From Pseudobacter ginsenosidimutans (lineage in GTDB: Bacteria; Bacteroidota; Bacteroidia; Chitinophagales; Chitinophagaceae), in assembly GCF_007970185.1 (NCBI RefSeq), contig NZ_CP042431.1, forward strand, positions 992,001 to 1,056,000: a stretch of DNA of 64,000 bases, read 5' to 3'. Shown piece by piece: positions 35,461 to 43,413 of this stretch. Below the pieces are notes generated by a model. That model saw nothing but the letters and a program-made list of their open reading frames with translations. It was not told the DNA's origin and ran no database searches. Position 1 is the stretch's first letter; the number at the start of each line of letters is the position of its first letter. Position numbers and translations under genes: made by a program.

Positions 35461-36516
35461 ATGAGCAAGATACTCGTTACCGGCGGTTGTGGCTATATAG
35501 GCTCTCACACAATCGTTGATCTGGTTGAAAATGGCTTTGATGTAATTTCTGTAGACAATAACTCAAGATCTACTCCACGCATTCTCGAAGGCATCGAAAA
35601 GATCACCGGTAAAAAAATTAAGAACTACAAAGTAGACCTCTGCAATTTCGACGATACATTCGCGATCTTCCAGGAGAACAGTGATATTTCCGGCATCATC
35701 CATTTTGCCGCTTACAAAGCTGTGGGCGAATCTGTGGAACAGCCACTGATGTATTTCGAGAACAACCTGGTTTCATTGATCAACCTGCTCAAATGCGTGC
35801 AGGAATTCAATATTCCACATTTCGTGTTCTCCTCTTCCTGCACCGTTTACGGAAACCCTGATGTGATCCCGGTTACAGAGGCAACGCCTCCAAAACCTGC
35901 TGAATCACCCTACGGCTATACCAAGCAAATGGGCGAACAGATCATCAACGAGTTTTCCAAAACAGCCCAGGCACAATGTGTGCTACTCCGTTACTTCAAT
36001 CCGGTAGGCGCACATCCCAGCATCCTGATCGGCGAACTGCCCATCGGCAGACCCGCCAATCTCATCCCCGCCATCACACAAACAGCCATCGGCAAACTGC
36101 CACAGATGACCGTTCATGGCGCAGATTATGATACACGCGATGGAAGCTGCATCCGCGACTTCATCCATGTTAGTGATATCGCTCATGCACATACGCTCGC
36201 CATCAAATACCTGATCGAAGGCCGCAATTCAAAGCGCTGCGAAGTGTTCAACCTCGGCACCGGCAATGGCGTAACGGTGCTGGAAGCGATCAACGCATTT
36301 GAAAAAGTAAGCGGCGTAAAACTGAATTACGTGATCGGGCCCCGCCGCCCCGGCGATGTGATAGCCATTTATGCCAATAATGATTATGCTGTCAAATCAC
36401 TGGGCTGGGATATCCGCTATGGTCTGGAAGACATGATGTCTACCGCCTGGAAATGGGAACAAAGGCTGAAGCTGGACGAAAAATTCTACCAGAGCAAGCC
36501 GGTTGACCTGAATTAA
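35461..36516 (+). CDS. galE: UDP-glucose 4-epimerase
   Basis: This enzyme interconverts UDP-glucose and UDP-galactose with bound NAD. The 351-residue short-chain dehydrogenase begins MSKILVTGGCGYIGSHT (GxxGxxG), with the active-site Ser/Tyr-Lys set in FSSSCTVYGNPD and SPYGYTKQMGEQI, and the family motif LRYFNPVGAHPSILIGE. It starts 22 nt after rfbA; together they supply nucleotide sugars for surface polysaccharide. Confidence 0.95.
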   Translation: MSKILVTGGCGYIGSHTIVDLVENGFDVISVDNNSRSTPRILEGIEKITGKKIKNYKVDLCNFDDTFAIFQENSDISGIIHFAAYKAVGESVEQPLMYFENNLVSLINLLKCVQEFNIPHFVFSSSCTVYGNPDVIPVTEATPPKPAESPYGYTKQMGEQIINEFSKTAQAQCVLLRYFNPVGAHPSILIGELPIGRPANLIPAITQTAIGKLPQMTVHGADYDTRDGSCIRDFIHVSDIAHAHTLAIKYLIEGRNSKRCEVFNLGTGNGVTVLEAINAFEKVSGVKLNYVIGPRRPGDVIAIYANNDYAVKSLGWDIRYGLEDMMSTAWKWEQRLKLDEKFYQSKPVDLN

Positions 36517-36554
36517 CGAGACTTTCCTTTACTTTGCACCACCAAATTCATATC

Positions 36555-37511
36555 ATGCTTAAAGATATTCAGTCCACAGGTAAGAAAGATACACGCAGCG
36601 GTTTTGGCGATGGCATTGTTGAAGCAGCACGCTCCAACCCAAATATTATCGCATTAACTGCTGACCTGGCCGGCTCTCTGAAGCTGAACCAGTTCATGAA
36701 GGAATTCCCTGAGCGTTTCATCCAGGTAGGAATTGCAGAAGCAAATATGATGGGCATCGCAGCCGGCCTCACCATCGGCGGCAAGATCCCCTTCACCACT
36801 ACTTTCGCCAACTTCTCTACCGGCCGTGTGTACGACCAGATCCGTCAGTCAATCGCCTATTCCGGAAAGAATGTAAAGATCTGCGCATCTCACGCAGGCC
36901 TTACACTGGGAGAAGATGGCGCTACGCACCAGATCCTGGAAGATATCGGTATGATGAAAATGCTGCCTGGTATGACCGTGATCGTTCCATGCGATTACAA
37001 CCAGACCAAACTCGCCACTATGGCTGTTGCTGAATACCAGGGACCAGTTTACCTGCGTTTCGGACGCCCATCCTGGCCAATCTTCACTGATCTGAATCAA
37101 CCCTTCGTGATCGGTAAAGCACAGCAATTCTCCGAAGGAACCGATGTTTCCATCTTTGCCTGCGGACATATGGTATGGAAAGCGATCGAAGCCGGAAGAG
37201 CACTCGAAGATAAAGGCATCAGTGTTGAACTGATCAATATCCATACTATCAAGCCGCTTGATGAAGAGGCTGTTCTGAAATCTATCCGCAAAACAAAATG
37301 CGCGGTGACTGTTGAAGAACATAATGTGATCGGTGGATTGGGAGACAGCATTGCACAAGTGGCCAGCCGTCACTTCCCTGTGCCCATCGAATACGTTGGC
37401 ACCAATGATACTTTTGGTGAAAGCGGAACACCAGATCAACTGCTGACCAAATATGGTTTGGATACACCTAATGTTATCGAAGCAGTAGAGAAAGTAATGA
37501 AGAGGAAATAA
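36555..37511 (+). CDS. Transketolase C-terminal subunit
   Basis: This 318-residue protein covers the pyrimidine-binding and C-terminal domains of a split transketolase (DXS/transketolase family). It starts at MLKDIQSTGKKDTRSGFGD and shows IQVGIAEANMMGIAAGLTIGG, whose Glu activates thiamine pyrophosphate, then ASHAGLTLGEDGATHQ and the C-terminal VEEHNVIGGLGD. The N-terminal subunit is not adjacent; it must be elsewhere, which is less usual. A promoter-like TTACTTTGC sits about 20 nt before the start, so it may be transcribed separately from galE. Confidence 0.92.
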   Translation: MLKDIQSTGKKDTRSGFGDGIVEAARSNPNIIALTADLAGSLKLNQFMKEFPERFIQVGIAEANMMGIAAGLTIGGKIPFTTTFANFSTGRVYDQIRQSIAYSGKNVKICASHAGLTLGEDGATHQILEDIGMMKMLPGMTVIVPCDYNQTKLATMAVAEYQGPVYLRFGRPSWPIFTDLNQPFVIGKAQQFSEGTDVSIFACGHMVWKAIEAGRALEDKGISVELINIHTIKPLDEEAVLKSIRKTKCAVTVEEHNVIGGLGDSIAQVASRHFPVPIEYVGTNDTFGESGTPDQLLTKYGLDTPNVIEAVEKVMKRK

Positions 37512-37530
37512 TTCCTTTCAGAATATTTTA

Positions 37531-37563
37531 GAAAGAGCTGTACCGATGGTGCGGCTCTTTTTT
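37531..37563 (+). terminator. Terminator after transketolase subunit
   Basis: AAAGAGC (37532-37538) pairs with GCTCTTT (37554-37560), with inner ACC/GGT pairing, and a T-rich run follows. Confidence 0.75.
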
Positions 37564-37628
37564 ATTGGTCAGATTAAGCAAACTGCAAATTAGAATTATT
37601 CGTATATGTAATCCATCAAGCAAGTGAT

Positions 37629-39269
37629 ATGCATATCGAGAATATTGTTACAGAATATAAGAGTCTCCGCAAAGTTCAAACAGGAGATGCAGGCTTTAGG
37701 ACCTGGCAATAACTTGTGTGTCTCGCCAATGCACAAGGAGGAAAAATTTTTATTGGTATTGAGGACAAAGACAAAACACCACCGGCAGATCAGGCATTGA
37801 ATGACGAGTTGGTCAATAACACCATAACCAGGCTTCGTACGCTTTGCTTTAATGTTGGTCTTACATGTAGTACAATTGAAACGCACAAAAGCGGTGGACA
37901 ATTTTTCTCAATTGAAGTACACGCCACTTCCAAATCTTTGGCAACAACTTCTGACGGTAAGATTTTTATCAGAGTCGGAGATCAATGTCAGCCAGCAAGA
38001 AATGAAGACATCCAAAGGCTGGTGGGGGAAAAGAATGCTTTCAATTGGGAACTACATCCAACACAATTTTTGGTGGCGGAAATTCCAGCTCATAACCTTG
38101 AATGGTTTTCCAGAGAGATCAAATCTTCCAAAAGAGTAATACATAATATCAAAGACCTGTCAAACATTGAGATCGCTGAGCACTATCATCTGGTTGATAA
38201 GAATCGCTTGACCAACCTTGGCATCTTATGGTTGGGCACACCCTACCAAAGGTCCAGGCTCACTTACCCACTAACCATTCAATATATTGTCTATGATGAA
38301 ACCGAGAATAAAGTGAGAAAATTGGACTGGCATGATCAAAGATTGAACCCCAAAGATGTCTTGTTGGATATAGAGCAAAAAGCCATTGAGCTGACATATT
38401 TTGACGAAATCCCACAGGGGCTTTTCAGGAAACAAATCAGACACTATGATGAAAAATTGATCCGGGAACTGCTCATTAATGCAATAGCTCATAAAGACTT
38501 TACCATCTCTGGTGACATTTTCATTAAAGTATTCAAAGATCGATTGGAAATAACGAATCCCGGCGGTCTGCCATTAGGTATTAATAAGAGTAATATTCTA
38601 CATTCAACCAACAGACGAAATCCATACTTAATAAGAATCCTGCATGATCTTGAACTTATGGAAGGAGAAGGAACAGGATACAATCTGATGTATGAGATTG
38701 CCAGCCGGGATGGGAAGGCTTTTCCACTGCCGGAAACCGACTTCAATACAACAAGAGTTATTCAATCATCAGAAATACAGAACGAAGAGTCCATTCAATT
38801 GATTGAATATATTGCCGGGCATTTTGAACTTTCTCAAAAGGAGTTTATTGTCCTGGGTATTGTAATCAGAAACGGAAAGATATCTTCTGTGCACCTGACT
38901 GAAGAACTTCAATTGTCCGAAGAAGAAAGAATCAGGTCCTATGTTTCCAAACTCGTAGATCATTCGATATTGATTAGCAGAGGAGTTAAGAAAGGGCGAG
39001 AATACTTGATTAACCCCAAATTGATTGCCGATTCAAAAATCAATATAAAGCCAACACTAAAAATAATTGAACAACCCCGGCTGATCGCCCTGATTGAGGA
39101 AACACTGAAACTTCACTCAATCCTCTCCATCCAGGAATTGTTTGCCAGATTAGTTGATGTTCCGATTGAGGATATTAGAAAAGCCGTTTATAAAATGATC
39201 AAACACGGAACAATCGCTCAGGAAGGAGGAAAGAAAAACAGGAAGTATAAGATGGCAAAAAAAAAATAA
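37629..39269 (+). pseudogene. AlbA_2/Schlafen-type ATP-binding regulator interrupted by an in-frame stop
   Basis: The frame opens with ATG at 37629, giving MHIENIVTEYKSLRKVQTGD, the expected start of an AlbA_2 (Schlafen AAA-4) domain, but has TAA at 37710-37712. It continues in the same frame with VCLANAQGGKIFIGIEDKD, the middle of the same domain. A GTG at 37716 would give a 517-residue product lacking the first part. The rest has a GHKL-like C-terminal ATPase region (NPGGLPLGINKSNILHSTN) and wHTH segments. The GC content looks lower than the neighbours, which suggests transfer. It may be inactive, or a sequencing error. Confidence 0.7.
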
Positions 39270-39443
39270 ACTGCTTTAAATTACAGTCTTTCGCGCTTTA
39301 ACACATTGAATACCAGAACAAAGCTTTCAAAATAAATAAAAATAAACTAAGAACATCCTCCCATCCTTTAACAATACCTTGCCATTCAACCTTTTAAACC
39401 AATTACTGTATCTTTAATCCAATCTCTAACAAACAGCTAACCT

Positions 39444-39995
39444 ATGGCGGTAACCACTCAGGACAGTGAACTGCTTACCCTTTTCCGTAACCCATCAACA
39501 AGGGAAAGCGCTTTTACTGCCATCATCAAAAAATACCAGGAGCGCCTGTACTGGCATGTCAGGCGAATAGTAGTAGAACACGAAGACGCCAACGACGTTT
39601 TGCAGAATGTGTTCATCAAAGTTTGGAAGGGCCTCGAGAATTTCCGGGAAGATGCACAGCTCTACACCTGGCTGTATCGTATTGCCACCAATGAATGCCT
39701 CAGCTATATGGAGCAACAGAAAAAAAGAACATCTGTTTCCCTTGATGAGGTAGAAAGCAATCTCGAAAACAAGATCAAAGCAGATAAAGACTTTGATGCC
39801 AATAAACTCGAATGGAAATTACAATTGGCCATTCAGCAACTACCTGAAAAGCAGAGGGTCGTTTTCTCATTGAGATATTATGATGAGATGCCTTACGAAG
39901 AAATGAGCCGCGTGCTGGAAACCTCAGAGGGCGCACTCAAAGCATCCTATCACCATGCCGTTAAAAAAGTGGAAGATTATATCCTGAACCATTAA
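39444..39995 (+). CDS. ECF-type RNA polymerase sigma factor
   Basis: This 183-residue group 4 sigma factor has region 2 at about residues 25-95 (ENFREDAQLYTWLYRIATNECLSY ends it) and region 4 at about 130-178 (QLPEKQRVVFSLRYYDEMPYEEMSRVL, with the helix-turn-helix ETSEGALKASYHHAVKKVE). It directs RNA polymerase to an unknown regulon. It is followed by a membrane protein of the usual partner type, then by a Spy-like protein, probably in one operon. Confidence 0.93.
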   Translation: MAVTTQDSELLTLFRNPSTRESAFTAIIKKYQERLYWHVRRIVVEHEDANDVLQNVFIKVWKGLENFREDAQLYTWLYRIATNECLSYMEQQKKRTSVSLDEVESNLENKIKADKDFDANKLEWKLQLAIQQLPEKQRVVFSLRYYDEMPYEEMSRVLETSEGALKASYHHAVKKVEDYILNH

Positions 39996-40029
39996 ACTTC
40001 TCTTAACAAATCAGGTCTATTAAGTGCTC

Positions 40030-40785
40030 ATGGAAAGCAGTAACAACATATTAAAAGAATTGCAGGAAATAAGCCCGGTGCTGGCTTCCAGTTTCCCGCT
40101 GCCTGTGCCTTACAAAGTACCGGCAGACTATTTCGGACAACTGCCATCCGCTGCGCTGGCCGCTGCAAAAGCCGGATCAGACAATGCGGCCGATGAGCTG
40201 CAGGCCCTTTCGCCACTGCTGGGCAGCATTTCCAGAAAAACTCCCTATCAGTTACCGGAAGGTTATTTCGAGGGTCTTTCTGAAAATACACTGGCAGAAA
40301 CAAAGGCAGTTGCTTTTGTTCAGGAAGAACTGGATGATTTCTCTCCTGTTCTTCATAACCTCAAAAATGCCCCGCTCTATGAAGTGCCTGCAGGTTATTT
40401 CGATCAACTCCCTGACATTATTCTGAGTAAGGTAAGATCAGAGCAGCCGGCCAAAGTGGTGAAGATGGCCAACCGCAATATCTTACGCAGATACATAGCC
40501 GCAGCCGCTGTTTTGGCCGTAATGATCACCGGAGCCTGGTGGTTTTTCCAGCCATCATCCGGAACCGAAAATCCAAAGACAACCGTAGCTATCCAGCAGG
40601 TGCCTGATGAGGAACTGGTCCGCTTCATAGATGATCAGTCGCTTGCTGCGGAGATCGCCGGTAACACGATAGCTTATACCGAATTTGATAACAATGACAT
40701 GCATGATCTGCTGGCCGACGTTAGTGACGAAGAACTGCAACAGTACGTGGAAAAGAATGGCAGCATCATCAATGCTTATAATTAA
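40030..40785 (+). CDS. Sigma-partner membrane protein with three tandem motifs
   Basis: This 251-residue protein has one membrane helix (about residues 154-173) between a cytoplasmic N-terminal part and a periplasmic tail. The N-terminal part has three copies of a pattern, LxxxSPxL then [PL]YxVPxxYFxxL: residues 11-43, 57-88 and 101-132 (for example PYKVPADYFGQL, PYQLPEGYFEGL, LYEVPAGYFDQL). Similar genes follow sigma factors in related bacteria, so it is probably an anti-sigma protein, although no standard zinc anti-sigma motif is seen. ATG 40030 is preferred over an in-frame GTG at 40024. Confidence 0.75.
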   Translation: MESSNNILKELQEISPVLASSFPLPVPYKVPADYFGQLPSAALAAAKAGSDNAADELQALSPLLGSISRKTPYQLPEGYFEGLSENTLAETKAVAFVQEELDDFSPVLHNLKNAPLYEVPAGYFDQLPDIILSKVRSEQPAKVVKMANRNILRRYIAAAAVLAVMITGAWWFFQPSSGTENPKTTVAIQQVPDEELVRFIDDQSLAAEIAGNTIAYTEFDNNDMHDLLADVSDEELQQYVEKNGSIINAYN

Positions 40786-40795
40786 GGAATAGATT

Positions 40796-41224
40796 ATGAA
40801 ACAGATTTTATCAATACTCTCTTTGTTCCTGGTACTCTGTTTTGCAGCTACAGCACAGAACGGTCCGGGCAAGAAGGATAGCGCCGGCAATAAGGTGGCG
40901 GCTATCAAGATCGCCTATCTCACCAGCAAATTGAACCTGTCGCCCGAAGAAGCACAGAAGTTCTGGCCCATTTATAACAAATATGCTGAAGAGCTCCGCA
41001 AAGTGCGTAATGATGCCAGGAAGAACAACACACCTGAACTGGAGGTGGAAGAGAAAGTGCTCGCCATCCGGAAAAAATACAATTCAGAATTCAGCAAAGC
41101 ATTACCTCCTGAGAAAGTGAATGCTTTCTATAAAGCTGAAAAAGAGTTCGGCACCATGTTGAAAAAAGAATGGATGGAACGCAGGCAGAAGAAAGGAGAG
41201 AAAGGTGCCAGAGCTTCAGAATAA
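40796..41224 (+). CDS. Spy/CpxP-like periplasmic protein
   Basis: This 142-residue protein has a signal peptide (cut near FAATAQ) and a highly charged helical body (LTSKLNLSPEEAQKFWPIYNKYAEEL and later EEKVLAIRKKYNSEFSKALPPEKVNAF). The LSPEEAxxFxPIYxxY pattern is the one seen in Spy/LTxxQ-like proteins of Bacteroidota. It lies 10 nt after the sigma partner gene and may report on or respond to envelope stress. Confidence 0.8.
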   Translation: MKQILSILSLFLVLCFAATAQNGPGKKDSAGNKVAAIKIAYLTSKLNLSPEEAQKFWPIYNKYAEELRKVRNDARKNNTPELEVEEKVLAIRKKYNSEFSKALPPEKVNAFYKAEKEFGTMLKKEWMERRQKKGEKGARASE

Positions 41225-41263
41225 GAACAAGTCTCTACTCGTGTTTTTCATAGGTTAGCTATC

Positions 41264-41295
41264 AGGCTGCATCCAGGTTACGATGCAGCCTTTTT
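41264..41295 (+). terminator. Terminator of sigma-partner-Spy operon
   Basis: There is a 10-bp perfect stem, AGGCTGCATC (41264-41273) with GATGCAGCCT (41282-41291), followed by a T run. Confidence 0.85.
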
Positions 41296-41302
41296 ATTTT
41301 TA

Positions 41303-42049
41303 TCAGAATTTGTATACGGGATTCTTCACGTCGTGGTAGAAAAGGAATGTCCATTTATTTTGTTCTCCTTCTTCCCACCATTGCTTGCGCAGTTCCATGG
41401 CTTTCTTTCCATCGAAATCATATTTGGCCACGAATTTACTTTTCATCTGATTGAGTTGTGGCGCATCATCAGCTCCGAAGAAAACGGTCTCTCCGCCATC
41501 AACAATACGAAACACCTGGTGGAATGGACTGTGCGCACCGGTGACTTCATATTTGATATACCCGTCTATCACACCATCGTCTTCAAGCCATTGTACCTGT
41601 GATGCATCGCGGAGGCATTCCAGCTCTTCAGTGATATAAGAAGGGAAACCAGTTTCAAAAGCGAATTCGAATTCTTTTCGCTGCACATAGTATTTCGCCT
41701 GGGGAAAGCTCAACTGCCGCGGTGCTGAAGCATCAGTAGGATGTACATCACTTACGGCGCCGGCATGATCTTTATGCAGGTGGCTCATCAGCACTTTCGT
41801 GATCTCGGAAGGGTTGATGCCATGCTCCATCAGGTTGCGATGCAATTGCAGTTTTCCATCTTTCTGGAAACCGAGGCCGGTATCGAGCAGCAGAATATCT
41901 TCAGAGGTGATCACTACAAATGGTTGCACTTCTACCAGGAGGCTTCCTGTTGGACGCGCCTGCAGGTCATCATTATCCAGGTCGAAAGGAACAAACAGTT
42001 TTGATTTGTCGATCGTAAACGAACCTTCACTGAGCGGAATAATTTTCAT
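41303..42049 (-). CDS. MBL-fold metallo-hydrolase
   Basis: This 248-residue metallo-beta-lactamase fold protein starts MKIIPLSEGSFTID. The zinc motif HLHKDHAG (HxHxDH) is near residue 91, the earlier strand ILLLDTGLGF precedes it, and GAHSPFHQVFRI and FGADDAPQ supply later ligands. The substrate is unknown. It lies 18 nt after rodA on the same strand and may be read through from the rod operon. Confidence 0.87.
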   Translation of the reverse strand: MKIIPLSEGSFTIDKSKLFVPFDLDNDDLQARPTGSLLVEVQPFVVITSEDILLLDTGLGFQKDGKLQLHRNLMEHGINPSEITKVLMSHLHKDHAGAVSDVHPTDASAPRQLSFPQAKYYVQRKEFEFAFETGFPSYITEELECLRDASQVQWLEDDGVIDGYIKYEVTGAHSPFHQVFRIVDGGETVFFGADDAPQLNQMKSKFVAKYDFDGKKAMELRKQWWEEGEQNKWTFLFYHDVKNPVYKF

Positions 42050-42067
42050 ACACACTGTTTTTTGTTT

Positions 42068-43408
42068 CTAACGCAACACCATCTGTCTGTCTGCATCCAG
42101 TCTGATGAGGATGAACAGCATAATGGAGAACGAAAGTAAGGAAGTACCGCCATAACTGATCAATGGCAGGGGAATTCCGATCACAGGTGCGAGACCGATG
42201 GTCATACAAACGTTGATAGCAATATGGAAGAAGAAGACCGAAGCCACGCCATATGCGTAACAGCGGCTGAATACACTTCGTTGCCTTTCCGCGATGGTTA
42301 CGATCCTCAGCAATAAGAAAAGATAAATACCCAATACAATAGCGCTGCCCACAAATCCGAAACCTTCTCCAATGGTACAGAAGATGAAATCCGTTCGCTG
42401 CTCCGGAACGAAATCGAAACGGGTTTGCGTTCCCTTGAGGAAACCCCGGCCAACAAAGCCGCCGCTACCGATTGCGATCTTACTCTGACGAACGTTGTAA
42501 TCTGTATCTTTCTTCTTAACAGGAGCTGCTTCCTCTTCGCCTTCTACCGTATTGAGCGCCGCGTAAGGGTTCTCTTTACCGATAAGCGAGAAGATCCGCT
42601 CCACCTGGTGCTTCGCCAATACCTTGGTGAACAGGAATGGTACCACAAATCTTTGCACGCCCACACACCCTACCCAAATGCCCACAATCACGAACAACAC
42701 AGCACGACTTCTCCGAATCTGTCTGCGCAATATATAAATAGCGCCGGCTGCAATGGCAGTTAAGATAATAGCAAGCACATCTTTATCCACGATCAGCGTA
42801 GCTACAACCAGCACCGCCAGTGAGAATCCAATGATCAGGTAACCTGGTGGCAAACCTTCGCGGAACATCACGAGGAAGAAAGAGAAGAACACCAGTGCAA
42901 GGCCAGTCTCTTTCTGCGCTATCGTGATCAGGGCCGGCAATACAACGATGGCAGCTGCAATGAGCTGTGACCGCGGCTTGCTGAAATCCGTTTCAACACG
43001 CGATAAATATTTCGCCAGCGCCATGTTCACAAAAACTTTCATCAACTCCGCCGGCTGCAGGTTGAACCCGCCGATACGGATGATAGATTCAGTTCCTTTC
43101 ACTGCCGTGTGCAAGGGAAATACCAGCAGCAAAAGCAACATACCTACCGCATACCAGATATTGGCGGTTGCAGTAAAGAATTTACTATCGGTGAGCAGTA
43201 TGAACAGCCCCAATACCATCGACACTATGAAAAAATAGAACTGCTTACTGTAATCTGTTTTGAAACCGAGAAAGGTTTGTATCACATTATCTCCATCGTG
43301 ATAGGTAACGGAGAATATGCTCATCAGCCCGATGCCAACCAGCAGGAGGTATAACCAGAACATCACCCAGTCTACGCCTTTCGATATTGCAGGATTTCGT
43401 TGGTTCAT
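42068..43408 (-). CDS. rodA: Rod shape-determining glycosyltransferase RodA (SEDS)
   Basis: This SEDS-family peptidoglycan polymerase, paired with PBP2, builds the lateral wall. The 446-residue protein has ten membrane segments and the signature VSYGGTSLLSF-type segment LPLISYGGTSLLSFSIMLF at the end, plus QPAELMKVFVNMALAKYLS. It is longer than the usual ~370-residue RodA because of a cytoplasmic or periplasmic insertion in the middle (around EEEAAPVKKKDTDYNVRQS). It starts 5 nt after mrdA. Confidence 0.95.
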   Translation of the reverse strand: MNQRNPAISKGVDWVMFWLYLLLVGIGLMSIFSVTYHDGDNVIQTFLGFKTDYSKQFYFFIVSMVLGLFILLTDSKFFTATANIWYAVGMLLLLLVFPLHTAVKGTESIIRIGGFNLQPAELMKVFVNMALAKYLSRVETDFSKPRSQLIAAAIVVLPALITIAQKETGLALVFFSFFLVMFREGLPPGYLIIGFSLAVLVVATLIVDKDVLAIILTAIAAGAIYILRRQIRRSRAVLFVIVGIWVGCVGVQRFVVPFLFTKVLAKHQVERIFSLIGKENPYAALNTVEGEEEAAPVKKKDTDYNVRQSKIAIGSGGFVGRGFLKGTQTRFDFVPEQRTDFIFCTIGEGFGFVGSAIVLGIYLFLLLRIVTIAERQRSVFSRCYAYGVASVFFFHIAINVCMTIGLAPVIGIPLPLISYGGTSLLSFSIMLFILIRLDADRQMVLR

Positions 43409-43413
43409 GCCAG

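Noticed and set aside
37629-39269. Possibility that the AlbA_2 gene is part of a defence or mobile island
   Set aside because: No integrase, transposase, att-like repeat or other defence gene is adjacent; only the composition hints at transfer.
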